A stretch of 13,283 bases of DNA from Candidatus Aminicenantota bacterium (GTDB taxonomy: Bacteria; Acidobacteriota; Aminicenantia; UBA2199): assembly GCA_020355945.1 (NCBI GenBank), contig CP070627.1:8495090-8508372 (forward strand), in the 5' to 3' direction. The notes under the pieces were generated by a model that was given only the letters and a program-made list of their open reading frames with translations, did not search any database and was not told the origin of the DNA. Positions 1 to 7,612 of this stretch are shown here, piece after piece; position 1 is the first letter of the stretch; each line of letters begins with the position of its first letter. The translations under genes were made by a program, and so were the position numbers.

Positions 1-17
1 CCCCCCCCCCCCCCCCC
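1..17. other. Poly-C run at left edge, probable contig end
   Basis: The window opens with 17 consecutive C residues, ending 15 bases before the last base of the stop codon of the final gene. Nothing else in the window has a homopolymer this long. Read on the coding strand it is a run of G after the last gene. A long G run at a contig end is typical of no-signal base calls in two-colour short-read chemistry, so I read it as an assembly or sequencing artefact and not biology. The 15 bases between it and the stop codon hold no convincing terminator, only a possible 3-bp stem. Confidence 0.7.
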
Positions 18-32
18 TCGCCGAAGGCAAAA

Positions 33-1376
33 CTACAGCAAAAAATACAGCGGAGTAATAACATCATTGTGATAATTTTCATCGGCATAAACAATAGAAT
101 AAGCGTGGATCAATTGTTTTTGCACCTCTTCTTCTGTGGTTCCGCTTTTTTCATACAGGAATTTTCTTATTTTCCCCCAGGCGGCCAGGCTGGATTTGCG
201 AATTTTGCCGTATTTGTCTTCGTATTCATTTTTTAACCGGTTGTAAAGCCGGGTGCCCGGCAAAGGGGTTAGGTTACCCAATACACCATCGATCTCATTC
301 TCTAACAAAAAATCCACGATATCCTGCAAATCCTGGGGTTGATTGTTTTCAAACCCATAGATAAAGCATCCCAGTATATTGACATTATATTCTTTATAGG
401 CGGCGATGGCTTCCCGGTATTTATCCAGGTAATTGGTTTTCATTTTATTGCCCAGGGAGGCCAGGTTTTTTTCGGATAGGGATTCAAAACCCACTGCCGC
501 ATGGTTAATGCCTCCTTTTTTGGTGAGAAGTTCCAGGAGTTCGGGGTCTTTATACAGGTCGACGGTAATACTGGCGCCCCAATGACCCAGGTCAATATTT
601 TCCCGGTGGTACAGCCGGTCGAATAACTTCATGGTATGGTTTCGCCTGGCAAAGGGGTTATCATCATAAAACATAAAGAAACGATCCGGCCAATATGTTT
701 TGATTGCTTTGATTTCTGTAATGATATTATCGATGGGTTTGGTGCGGAATTTGTCCCCGAAGACTTCGGTGACCTGGCAAAATTCGCAGTCATAGGGACA
801 GCCCCTTGAAACCTGGACCCCTACCATGGTATAGGGGTATTTGGCTGCCAGGTCGAAACGGGGGATTGGCGAATCTTTTAAATCAATATGGTTGGGTGCT
901 GTGGTGTTATCGTATACCGGTTTTGGGTTTTCTTTTATGAAATCTTTTAAGAATTCCTTAAATAAGAATTCGCCTTCTCCTCTGACTACGGTGACGCCTT
1001 TTCGTGTATACATATCATGGAATACCGTGGCTGCTGGCCCCCCTACCACGGTAGGAATTTTCTTTTCCCTGGTAATGTCACAAATACCCAATGCCCGGGT
1101 CATTTGACCGATGGTGCCTCCCAGGGCGATCAGATCAAAGTGCCGATCATAATTGATTTGCTCCATGTTTTCATCAAAGAACTCAATCTCTATATCCGCT
1201 GGTACCAACGCGGCAATGGTCAAAAGCCCCAAAGCCCCCAACGACTGCCGGGTAAAGTCAATCCGCTGACGCAGTTTGGGATTGTTCTCCATGAGCTCTT
1301 TGATCTCCTGGGGAACCGCATCCAGGTCACGGGTATTCAGTTGTGCTGCCCGAGGATTAATAAAGGTTATTTTCAT
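33..1376 (-). CDS. B12-binding radical SAM protein (DUF4070-like type)
   Basis: This 447-residue protein has an N-terminal Rossmann-like cobalamin-binding domain (about residues 1-150, with the VVGGPAATVF and RGEGE motifs usual for this fold). A radical SAM core follows, with the CxxxCxxC cluster motif CPYDCEFC at C193, C197 and C200. The text after the cluster (VTEVFG, then FFMFYDDNPFA and GFESLSEKNL) resembles the group that includes DUF4070 proteins and cobalamin-dependent methylases and cyclases. Such enzymes split SAM to a 5'-deoxyadenosyl radical, and many methylate unactivated carbons through methylcobalamin. The substrate here is unknown. It is the last gene of the run, 71 bases after the GNAT-like gene, with a GGAG Shine-Dalgarno site just upstream of the ATG. 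It resembles the gene at 7613-9001 and is probably its paralogue. The reading frame is intact and ends at TAG. Confidence 0.9.
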   Translation of the reverse strand: MKITFINPRAAQLNTRDLDAVPQEIKELMENNPKLRQRIDFTRQSLGALGLLTIAALVPADIEIEFFDENMEQINYDRHFDLIALGGTIGQMTRALGICDITREKKIPTVVGGPAATVFHDMYTRKGVTVVRGEGEFLFKEFLKDFIKENPKPVYDNTTAPNHIDLKDSPIPRFDLAAKYPYTMVGVQVSRGCPYDCEFCQVTEVFGDKFRTKPIDNIITEIKAIKTYWPDRFFMFYDDNPFARRNHTMKLFDRLYHRENIDLGHWGASITVDLYKDPELLELLTKKGGINHAAVGFESLSEKNLASLGNKMKTNYLDKYREAIAAYKEYNVNILGCFIYGFENNQPQDLQDIVDFLLENEIDGVLGNLTPLPGTRLYNRLKNEYEDKYGKIRKSSLAAWGKIRKFLYEKSGTTEEEVQKQLIHAYSIVYADENYHNDVITPLYFLL

Positions 1377-1447
1377 GATCCTTCTCCATCATCTGTAAAA
1401 ACTTTTGTTTAAAGGTGGCAAGATTTTCAGCTCCTCATGCCGCGGTG

Positions 1448-2461
1448 TCATACAATGTCAAGATAGAAATCCTCATCATTCCTTATTTCCGCTGTTGGGC
1501 TCTCAAATAGTACCAGGTACAGATACCGCAGCATATGTTTAAAACTTATTTTAATAAATTCATTGGCTTTTAACATTTCCGTATCCCACGCACCGGTGTC
1601 GGGTATACTAATCACACTGGCTTCCTCCTGGTTGACAATGGAGCAGAACTGTTTTAACAATTCCTGCTTTTCCCGGAGGCTGCAGTGGACAAAGAACAGT
1701 TGTTTGATGGAAATGACTTTTTGCTTTTCCCTGGCTCTGATGTAATGAAGCGGTTCGCAACGGATAAATCCGCATATTTGCCCGGATTTTTCAAACAGGT
1801 AAATGAAATTAAAATCTTTATTTTCCAGCCAATATTGTAAAAGTCGGGCATCCGGTTTTTCCATTATTTTTTGGGGAGAGGATTGCTGTACCTGTTCAAT
1901 CATGTGGGTACATTGATGGGCGTCCTGCACCTGTGCTGGCCTGATGCGGTACATGGCCGAGGCAGCAGGGGGGTCAGCATTTTTTTTAACCGGTTTCACA
2001 TAATTGCCAAATGACCGGACCGTGATACCAAAAAAATGACGTTTGCGGGCAAAATGCTGTTCGATTTCGATATTTTTAATCTTGTAGTCCAGGAATCCGT
2101 AACTGGCTTGAAAACCACGAACCAGGGCCTGGTCCAGGCACTGATTTTTAATTTTAAGGTAAGGAAAGTACCTGGCTTCTCCGGGTTCTGTGGTGGACAG
2201 GGTGTTTAAAAGGGCTTTGTATCTCTGGCCGTTGATTTGGACCCATTTCTTTTTGGAAAGCAAAAAACTAATGAGACGATTTCCCCGGTAAACCCCCAGG
2301 GTTAATTGTTTATCCGTATCCGGGGCTTCGATGATATATTGCAAATACCCGGGGGTGAAGTCAATATACCCGCTGTGCTCCTGGGGCCAGGCCCGGTGGA
2401 TCATTTCACTCAAGGCCTGGTATTCGCCGCTAAATGCTTTTAGTTGATCACCCTTTTTCAT
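1448..2461 (-). CDS. GNAT-like protein, possible tandem acyltransferase domains
   Basis: This 337-residue soluble protein has no signal peptide or membrane segment. Two stretches look like GNAT N-acyltransferase folds. Residues about 10-125 include strand-like LTLGVYRGNRLISFLL, the ALLNTLSTTEP strand and a following helix. Residues about 171-315 start with YRIRPAQVQDA, a typical GNAT first strand and helix, and contain IYLFEKSGQICGFIRC. The usual acyl-CoA pyrophosphate-binding Q/RxxGxG/A motif is not clear in either half, so one or both may be degenerate or may take an acyl-carrier-protein donor. It starts 6 bases after the phosphopantetheinyl transferase stop codon, with no obvious Shine-Dalgarno site, so translational coupling is likely. 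Beside a carrier protein, a plausible job (inference) is moving an acyl group from the carrier to an amine or hydroxyl. The family assignment is by eye and only moderately secure. Confidence 0.55.
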   Translation of the reverse strand: MKKGDQLKAFSGEYQALSEMIHRAWPQEHSGYIDFTPGYLQYIIEAPDTDKQLTLGVYRGNRLISFLLSKKKWVQINGQRYKALLNTLSTTEPGEARYFPYLKIKNQCLDQALVRGFQASYGFLDYKIKNIEIEQHFARKRHFFGITVRSFGNYVKPVKKNADPPAASAMYRIRPAQVQDAHQCTHMIEQVQQSSPQKIMEKPDARLLQYWLENKDFNFIYLFEKSGQICGFIRCEPLHYIRAREKQKVISIKQLFFVHCSLREKQELLKQFCSIVNQEEASVISIPDTGAWDTEMLKANEFIKISFKHMLRYLYLVLFESPTAEIRNDEDFYLDIV

Positions 2462-2467
2462 GTTTTT

Positions 2468-3160
2468 TTAATTGAGGAGCACAAAGGTAAATACATAATT
2501 GTCAATGAATGCATAATGCACATTGAGATTTTCGGCTGGCAAGCCTGTTATGCTGGTGTCACCCGGAAAAGAGACCTGGAAAATGTTTGATCCCGGTACA
2601 TCGGTTAGTTCCATGGTTTTAGATCCCAGTGGTTCCTGTTTCCATTGAAATATGGTTTTATAGAGGGATTCTTTGGCAGAGAAGAGCATCTTTAATTTGA
2701 GGGCAGCAGGTCGGTTGTCAAGGGCATGGATCCACCGCAATTCTTTTTCAGTGGAGAATCGTTGGGCAATTTCTAGATTCACATGATCTTTGATGTCTTC
2801 CAGGTCGATGCCGATGGATTGGATGTGGTTTTTGGCTGCCACCACCGCTGCTGCGACAAAACGTTTATGGGTGATGGACCCCACGATGTGGTTGGGCCAC
2901 AAGGGTTCACCGCTCCTTGCTTTTCCCACGGATACCGGCCGGGGAATGAGATGACTCATGGCTTCAGCGGCAGCAGCGCGTCCCAACCGAAATTCAAGGA
3001 CACGCTTCCGCGAGGCCCGGGGACTGAGTGCCCTGTCATCAATAGGCACCTCAGGCATATGATTTAAGTCCGCCGCGGTCTTTAAAGAGAAAAAACACTG
3101 CTGCGCCAATAAGTATCGGCGAACCTGTTGAACCTGATGTTTCACTTCTAATGTATTCAT
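2468..3160 (-). CDS. 4'-phosphopantetheinyl transferase, Sfp/EntD-like
   Basis: This enzyme moves the 4'-phosphopantetheine arm of coenzyme A onto the conserved serine of a carrier protein. The 230-residue length fits the Sfp/EntD group. Diagnostic signs are GEPLWP (residues 84-89), GSITHKR (94-100), the magnesium-binding pair in GIDLED (D119, E121) and the catalytic stretch FSAKESLYK (160-168; K163, E164 and K168). It lies 5 bases downstream of the carrier protein gene, so the two are almost surely translated together, and the carrier protein is its likely substrate. No clear Shine-Dalgarno site precedes the ATG at 3160, but the next in-frame Met is at residue 35, so this start is preferred. 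The DNA for its N-terminal half appears more GC-rich than its neighbours. A dedicated transferase points to specialised rather than housekeeping acyl chemistry. Confidence 0.9.
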   Translation of the reverse strand: MNTLEVKHQVQQVRRYLLAQQCFFSLKTAADLNHMPEVPIDDRALSPRASRKRVLEFRLGRAAAAEAMSHLIPRPVSVGKARSGEPLWPNHIVGSITHKRFVAAAVVAAKNHIQSIGIDLEDIKDHVNLEIAQRFSTEKELRWIHALDNRPAALKLKMLFSAKESLYKTIFQWKQEPLGSKTMELTDVPGSNIFQVSFPGDTSITGLPAENLNVHYAFIDNYVFTFVLLN

Positions 3161-3165
3161 CGCGA

Positions 3166-3444
3166 TTAGCGGCCGTTGTTCCGGATTTCCACGATAATCT
3201 CCGAAATACCGGCTATTGTTGAAAATCGTTCATCAAAAAAATAATCTTCACTAATCGTTAGTTGGAACTGCTGTTCCATCCGGTTAATAAAATCCTGGAA
3301 GTCCCTGGATTCGATGTAGCCATCTTCGTAAAGATCGGAATCATCGGTTAGGGTGTCAGCATCATCGGTTTTAACATAATTCCCACGAACGCACTGCATT
3401 AACCAATCAATGATTTTTTCATGGGCATTAAGTTCGGTTTCCAT
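3166..3444 (-). CDS. Acyl/peptidyl carrier protein
   Basis: This small acidic 92-residue protein has the four-helix carrier-protein pattern. A first helix (about residues 7-20) is followed by an acidic loop (26-40), then the attachment site GYIESRDF, with S46 as the expected phosphopantetheine serine. Helix II follows (about 47-60), then the LTISEDYFFDERFSTI stretch and a last helix. The serine is flanked as E-S-R where most carrier proteins have D-S-L or D-S-M, so it is divergent. It starts 7 bases after a radical SAM gene and ends 5 bases before the phosphopantetheinyl transferase that probably arms it. No other carrier protein is visible, so this one probably carries the intermediate or building block. 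It could be an acyl, aminoacyl or D-alanyl-like carrier; the sequence does not decide. Confidence 0.85.
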   Translation of the reverse strand: METELNAHEKIIDWLMQCVRGNYVKTDDADTLTDDSDLYEDGYIESRDFQDFINRMEQQFQLTISEDYFFDERFSTIAGISEIIVEIRNNGR

Positions 3445-3451
3445 TTTAACT

Positions 3452-5017
3452 TCATACCTCCGGTGTTTGATCTTGATGTTTTACCATTTGCTGCTGCTTT
3501 TGATAGGAGTTGACAAACTTCCGCATATCCGCCTGCATTCCTTGCCGCAATCTGGTATTTACCGATTGCCGCAGCTTATTTACATAATCATACACATCGC
3601 CCTGGAGTAATCCCTCAGGGGGGAAAAAGTCGCTGTACTTTTCCGAAATCATTCTTGTGATTCCCAGGTAGACATCTACTTTGCGGGGGACATTACTTTT
3701 CTCGATAAGCTTTTTGATGCCCCGGAAAAGGGTAAATATCAACTGGATAAAAAAGGATAATCTTTCGGCTTTTTCCAGGTCCTGGGGAGGAAAGGTCGGG
3801 ATGGACAGCAAATAATAGGGGGGGTAGTCCTGGCAATGCAGTTGAAATTCTTTTTGGTGTTTCCGGAACATGGAGCCTGGTAATACAGCAAAACGAAAAC
3901 ACACCAGGAAATGGACTTTGAGTTTGCTGATCACGTATTCCACGCTGTCCAGGAATTTTTCATAGGTGTCGCCAGGCAGGCCGAACATCAGCTCCAGGTT
4001 CACGGCGGCACCGCTCTTTTCTGCCAGGCGATTAAAATAATAGGTGAACTTCTTTTCATTAAACCCCCGCAGGGACAGTTTGTGGACATCCGGGTGAATG
4101 GTTTGCAGCCCAAAACCGTAAGCAAAGGTGTTCATGACTTTGAGTTCGTGGAGGATTTCATCATCGACACTTTCCAGGTTCACATCTACCCCGATTTCCA
4201 GCAGGGGCCAATTTTTCTTTTTTCGTTCATTATTCAGGGAATTCATCAGGCGAAGAATCCTTAACCCCCGATCCCGTTTGCCTTTGGCCCGGAAAACAAT
4301 ACTGGCATCGGAAAAATCCAGCCGCTTGAGATTGGGGAGATTGAATAGATTTTCCAGGTCTTTTTCCACTTTTTCCAGGGGATAAAATCGTACAATGTTT
4401 TGAGCGTCAAAATTCATGTTGTAAGCGCAGTACCTGCATTTGTTGAAACATCCCCGGGAGGTTTCGTAAAAAATAACGGAAACATCCTTTGAATCTTCTA
4501 AATACAGGGGAAAATACTGTTCTTCAATGTTGTAATTTTCTCGTCTTTGGGTGACCCGCACGGACCCGTTTTCACGAAAGGCAATATTATCGATGGCGGA
4601 AAAATCCCTATTCCCCTTGCGAATCGCAGTCAACAGTTGGAAAAGGGTTTCTTCGCCTTCCCCTATGACAGCGATATCATAGCAAGAAACCGTTTCCAGG
4701 AGTTCTTTTGCCTGGAAAGTGGGGACATTACCTCCAATGATGATCAGGATGTCGTCATCCAGTTCCTTCAACCGATAACAGACCTCCTTCACTTTTTTAT
4801 CGGTCCAGGCATAAAGAGAGAAACACGCTGCTGACGGATGTTGGCCAGCAATTTTTTCACAGATGTTTCCTGTGTCATCCTCAGTAAAAAACCGGTTCAG
4901 GCGAATATCCATGGTCCTGTCTTTACTCAAGATATAACTTTGCAGCACCATTAACGACAATTGGGATTCCCCAAAGTAAGCTGGCGTCACAATATTGAAA
5001 GTAAATGGTTTTGTCAT
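3452..5017 (-). CDS. B12-binding radical SAM protein (DUF4080-like type)
   Basis: This 521-residue protein has an N-terminal cobalamin-binding-type domain (about residues 1-135, with IIIGGNVPTF and IGEGEET). The radical SAM cluster motif CFNKCRYC follows at C190, C194 and C197, preceded by FYETSRG. After the SAM barrel (DASIVF, ELMFGLPGDTYEKF) there is a long C-terminal region (about 390-521) with PGSMF and a helical tail ending in a Gln/Lys-rich stretch. The layout and the Y-E-T-S/A-R-G lead-in to the cysteines resemble radical SAM proteins that carry DUF4080. It is similar throughout to the product of 6023-7555, for example LNRF near residue 40 and the FxVLP motif late in both, so the two are probably paralogues. 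It follows the PP-loop gene by 32 bases with an AGGA ribosome-binding site, and is followed at once by the carrier protein gene. The substrate is unknown; a carrier-bound one is possible. Confidence 0.88.
   Translation of the reverse strand: MTKPFTFNIVTPAYFGESQLSLMVLQSYILSKDRTMDIRLNRFFTEDDTGNICEKIAGQHPSAACFSLYAWTDKKVKEVCYRLKELDDDILIIIGGNVPTFQAKELLETVSCYDIAVIGEGEETLFQLLTAIRKGNRDFSAIDNIAFRENGSVRVTQRRENYNIEEQYFPLYLEDSKDVSVIFYETSRGCFNKCRYCAYNMNFDAQNIVRFYPLEKVEKDLENLFNLPNLKRLDFSDASIVFRAKGKRDRGLRILRLMNSLNNERKKKNWPLLEIGVDVNLESVDDEILHELKVMNTFAYGFGLQTIHPDVHKLSLRGFNEKKFTYYFNRLAEKSGAAVNLELMFGLPGDTYEKFLDSVEYVISKLKVHFLVCFRFAVLPGSMFRKHQKEFQLHCQDYPPYYLLSIPTFPPQDLEKAERLSFFIQLIFTLFRGIKKLIEKSNVPRKVDVYLGITRMISEKYSDFFPPEGLLQGDVYDYVNKLRQSVNTRLRQGMQADMRKFVNSYQKQQQMVKHQDQTPEV
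3457..3461 (-). promoter_or_regulatory. Shine-Dalgarno site of the carrier protein gene
   Basis: GGAGG on the minus strand lies 12 bases before the carrier-protein ATG and within the last codons of the upstream radical SAM gene. The spacing is rather long. A nearer ATG (3453-3455) directly after this site overlaps the upstream stop codon but is in another frame, so it is not the carrier-protein start. Confidence 0.55.
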
Positions 5018-5049
5018 TGTTGGTCCTGGTAATCTCCGGGTGAATGATT

Positions 5050-6000
5050 TTACAGGTATTTTTCCAATCCCAGGTCTGTGAGTAATTTTTCGGTTTCCGG
5101 GGTTTTCTTGAATTCCATCAATTCATTATAGTACTTCACATTGTAATCATATACTTGTTTGCTGATCACACCCTTTTCAAAGTCAGCTTGAAATTGGTTC
5201 AACTCATGGGGTTTTATATCAAATTTTTCCTGGAATAACCCCAATAGTTTTATCAACTTGCAGCCGGAGGTAAGGTAATATTCATCGGCTAAACCCTCTA
5301 CCGGGTTTTTCCAATGAAAAACGTTTTGTAATTCCTCTTTAATGGCCTGGACGTTGTAACTGAGATAAATAAACGGGAATATGAGTTTTACGGAATCAGG
5401 GGAATAAAATGCCTGGTCCACGTATTTTCGGATGAGGGGATCATTGATATAGCCGTGGGTTTGTCGGACTTTTTTATAGATGGACTTTATTTTTTTACCC
5501 AGCATGAATTGGAACATGGCAATATCCCGGGCCGTGTCTCTTTTTTTTAGTTTTAACTGCTCAGGGGTGGCACCGTAAATCACAAAGGGAATTTGGTTTC
5601 TTTGGGCAAACCGGAGCGCCGTTCCCATGAATAACCGGCTGCAAAAGAAACACAATGGATTGTCATCGATCTCCTTCAGTGCAGGTTCGGTAATAATGTA
5701 TTTATAATAGTGCGTTAATTCATCATAAACCGGCCGGTGGATATATAGGTCCATTTTAAGCATATCCGCTCCTTCCCGGGCGGTTTCCAGGAAATGATCA
5801 TCTTCGAAACCATTGTCTATGGTAAAAAGGCATACCCGTCCTCCTTTGGCTTTTTTTAAGCGGTGAGCCAGGTAAGTGCTGTCTTTACCACCGCTGAACA
5901 GGACCAGGTAATCATAGGTGGAATCTTCCAGGTAATCTTTGGCTAACATTTCATCAAATTCTGTGTTAAATTGTTTCAATAACGGTGTTTCTATTTTCAT
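5050..6000 (-). CDS. PP-loop ATPase with CxxC, possible thiolation or amidation enzyme
   Basis: This 316-residue protein is of the adenine nucleotide alpha-hydrolase (PP-loop) superfamily. The PP-loop SGGKDST is at residues 36-42, followed by the strand VCLFTIDNGF (56-65). A CxxC (C117, C120, in NPLCFFCSR) precedes IYGATPEQ. A third cysteine, C247, lies in SGCKLIK. PP-loop enzymes activate a carbonyl by adenylation so that sulfur or nitrogen can replace it. In the TtcA/TtuA tRNA-thiolation group a CxxC and a distant cysteine bind a [4Fe-4S] cluster, and the layout here is similar. Other PP-loop relatives are N-acetyl-sugar amidotransferases and NAD- or queuosine-type synthetases. It sits between two radical SAM genes with gaps of 22 and 32 bases. 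A small-molecule role in this operon (inference) is likelier than tRNA modification. A weak GGAG lies 9 bases before the ATG. Confidence 0.8.
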   Translation of the reverse strand: MKIETPLLKQFNTEFDEMLAKDYLEDSTYDYLVLFSGGKDSTYLAHRLKKAKGGRVCLFTIDNGFEDDHFLETAREGADMLKMDLYIHRPVYDELTHYYKYIITEPALKEIDDNPLCFFCSRLFMGTALRFAQRNQIPFVIYGATPEQLKLKKRDTARDIAMFQFMLGKKIKSIYKKVRQTHGYINDPLIRKYVDQAFYSPDSVKLIFPFIYLSYNVQAIKEELQNVFHWKNPVEGLADEYYLTSGCKLIKLLGLFQEKFDIKPHELNQFQADFEKGVISKQVYDYNVKYYNELMEFKKTPETEKLLTDLGLEKYL

Positions 6001-6022
6001 TTTCTGTCTCCGGAGTTACGTG

Positions 6023-7555
6023 TTACCATTGCTGTTCCTGGGCACATCGTTCAATGATATTCCTGGCATCCTTGATGATTTCCTGTCTGAGGTTGTATTT
6101 TTCAGGGATTAACAGGTCTTTTATGGCATTTTGCAGTCCCCCCAGGTCATCAGTAATGGCAAAATGTCCGTTATATTTATTATAAAGATGATGGATGATT
6201 TTTTCATAAACCTTGATTTTATTTTTTTTAAATTGACTATCCACCATTTTTTTGATGCGCCGCAGTCCATAATAAAAAATATAAAAGAAGTAAACGAATT
6301 TTTCAGCTTCTTTCATATCATCTACTGAAAAGGTGTGCGAACGGATCAGTTTATGAGGGGGGGTATCTTCCCACACCAGGCCGTAATCGTCAGCATGTTC
6401 CCAAAAATAAGAGTTGGGCAATACCTGGAAATGATAAGAAAGAAAATAATCTACGTTTAATTGGGAAATTAAATAGTCCATGGTTTTTTTATAACCTGCC
6501 AATGTATCTGCCGGCAGTCCGTGGATGATTTCAAAGTTAATATTTTTAATTCCTTTGTCTTTAATCTTTTGGAAATTCTCCTGGTATTTCTTAAAGTTCG
6601 GGGTACGGTTGGATTCTTTTAATGCATGTTCATTAACGGTTTGCAGCCCGAATCCCATAATGTATTCATCCCAATAATTCCCGGGAAATTTTGCCATTTC
6701 AGCGATCAGGTCATCATTTAAATTTTCTAATCGCACTTCGAAGTGAAAGGCGATTTGAGGTAACCCTTTTTTGACTCGTTTTTGATTCAGTTCATTTAAC
6801 AATTGAAAAAGGCCCAGGGCCCGTTTTGAGTTCAGGGCGAAATTGGAATCTACAAATTTAATGCATTTGAGTTTTCCCGATTGAAAGATTTTTTCCAGGT
6901 CCCGATGGACTTTATCCAGCGAATAGAACCTGACCTTTCCCAATGTTTGCCAACTGCAGTACCGGCAGCGATAAGGGCATCCCCTGGCGGTTTCATAGTA
7001 CATTTCCGGGAAATCCCGGATATCCTCCAGGGTCAGTTGATAATTTTGATCTTCGATCTTAAATTTGTCTACCGGGTTGTCTATCAATTCATTTTCGTGG
7101 ATATAAGTGACCCCGGGTAGGTCCCTGAAATCACGGCTCCCCTGGCACAGTCTTTGTATGATGGTGCAAAAGACTTCTTCGCCTTCACCTTTCACCAGTA
7201 TATCGAACCCTGGATTCTCTTTCAATATCTTTTCAGCATTATAATTGACCTCCGGACCTCCCAGGACAACCAGGGCATCTTTGTTTTTTTTCTTTATCTC
7301 CTTTGTCAGGGCTTTGGTAAGCTGCATGTTCCAGAGATAGCAGGAAAAGGCGTACACATCCGCATCCCCATCGCGAGACAACAGTACTGGAAGAATATCT
7401 TCAGGAGAATCTTCGCAGTTGAACCTGTTGAAGGTGGTCTCTACGGACATATTTTTTTCTTTTTGCCTGGCCAGGAGATAACTTCTCAAGACCACCAGGG
7501 ATAACGATGTCCCCAGGTCCCATTTTAAATTAATTGAATTAAACGATATTTTCAT
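6023..7555 (-). CDS. B12-binding radical SAM protein (DUF4080-like type)
   Basis: This 510-residue protein has an N-terminal cobalamin-binding-type domain (about residues 1-140, with VVLGGPEVNYNAEKIL and VKGEGEE). The radical SAM motif CPYRCRYC follows at C193, C197 and C200, led by YYETARG. The SAM-barrel stretch EIIHGLPADTLAGYK and a C-terminal region with FQVLPNSYFWEHADDYG come after. It parallels the 3452-5017 product along its length and is probably its paralogue. Family members couple SAM cleavage to cobalamin chemistry, often C-methylation, ring closure or rearrangement; which applies here cannot be read from sequence. A GAGG Shine-Dalgarno site lies 5 bases before the ATG. The 57-base gap upstream is one of the three widest in the run and holds a repeat-like motif. 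The PP-loop gene follows after 22 bases. Confidence 0.88.
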   Translation of the reverse strand: MKISFNSINLKWDLGTSLSLVVLRSYLLARQKEKNMSVETTFNRFNCEDSPEDILPVLLSRDGDADVYAFSCYLWNMQLTKALTKEIKKKNKDALVVLGGPEVNYNAEKILKENPGFDILVKGEGEEVFCTIIQRLCQGSRDFRDLPGVTYIHENELIDNPVDKFKIEDQNYQLTLEDIRDFPEMYYETARGCPYRCRYCSWQTLGKVRFYSLDKVHRDLEKIFQSGKLKCIKFVDSNFALNSKRALGLFQLLNELNQKRVKKGLPQIAFHFEVRLENLNDDLIAEMAKFPGNYWDEYIMGFGLQTVNEHALKESNRTPNFKKYQENFQKIKDKGIKNINFEIIHGLPADTLAGYKKTMDYLISQLNVDYFLSYHFQVLPNSYFWEHADDYGLVWEDTPPHKLIRSHTFSVDDMKEAEKFVYFFYIFYYGLRRIKKMVDSQFKKNKIKVYEKIIHHLYNKYNGHFAITDDLGGLQNAIKDLLIPEKYNLRQEIIKDARNIIERCAQEQQW

Positions 7556-7580
7556 ATTCGCCTCGCAATATTACTTTTTT

Positions 7581-7605
7581 TTAGCCACGAAGTTACACAA
7601 AGTGG
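7581..7605 (-). repeat. Intergenic repeat-like motif between two radical SAM genes
   Basis: On the minus strand this stretch contains TTTGTGTAACTTCGTGGC followed by TAA and a run of A (the complement of the T run at 7574-7582). From memory it resembles short tandem sequences of the CTTTGTGTCTTTGTGGCTAA kind that are scattered through intergenic spaces of many unrelated bacterial genomes. Only one copy is present in this window. It fills about half of the 57-base gap and does not form a good hairpin, so it is not a terminator. Its function is unknown. Confidence 0.4.
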
Positions 7606-7612
7606 TTTATAT

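Noticed and set aside
18..32. Terminator-like GCCTTCGGC just after the last stop codon
   Set aside because: The stem is only 3 base pairs and it runs into the poly-C edge artefact, so no terminator can be claimed.
1017..1412. 131-codon open frame on the plus strand
   Set aside because: It is antisense to the clear radical SAM gene, shows no domain or motif, and has no ribosome-binding context. It is a shadow frame.
1377..1447. Possible internal promoter (TTGCCA, 17 bases, TTACAG) before the last radical SAM gene
   Set aside because: The -10 box matches only two of six consensus bases and the gap is short, so read-through from the operon is more likely.
3911..4264. 117-codon open frame on the plus strand
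   Set aside because: It lies wholly antisense to the radical SAM gene at 3452-5017 and has no recognisable features.
7154..7504. 116-codon open frame on the plus strand
   Set aside because: It is antisense to the cobalamin-binding domain of the 6023-7555 gene; its composition looks like a reverse-complement shadow.
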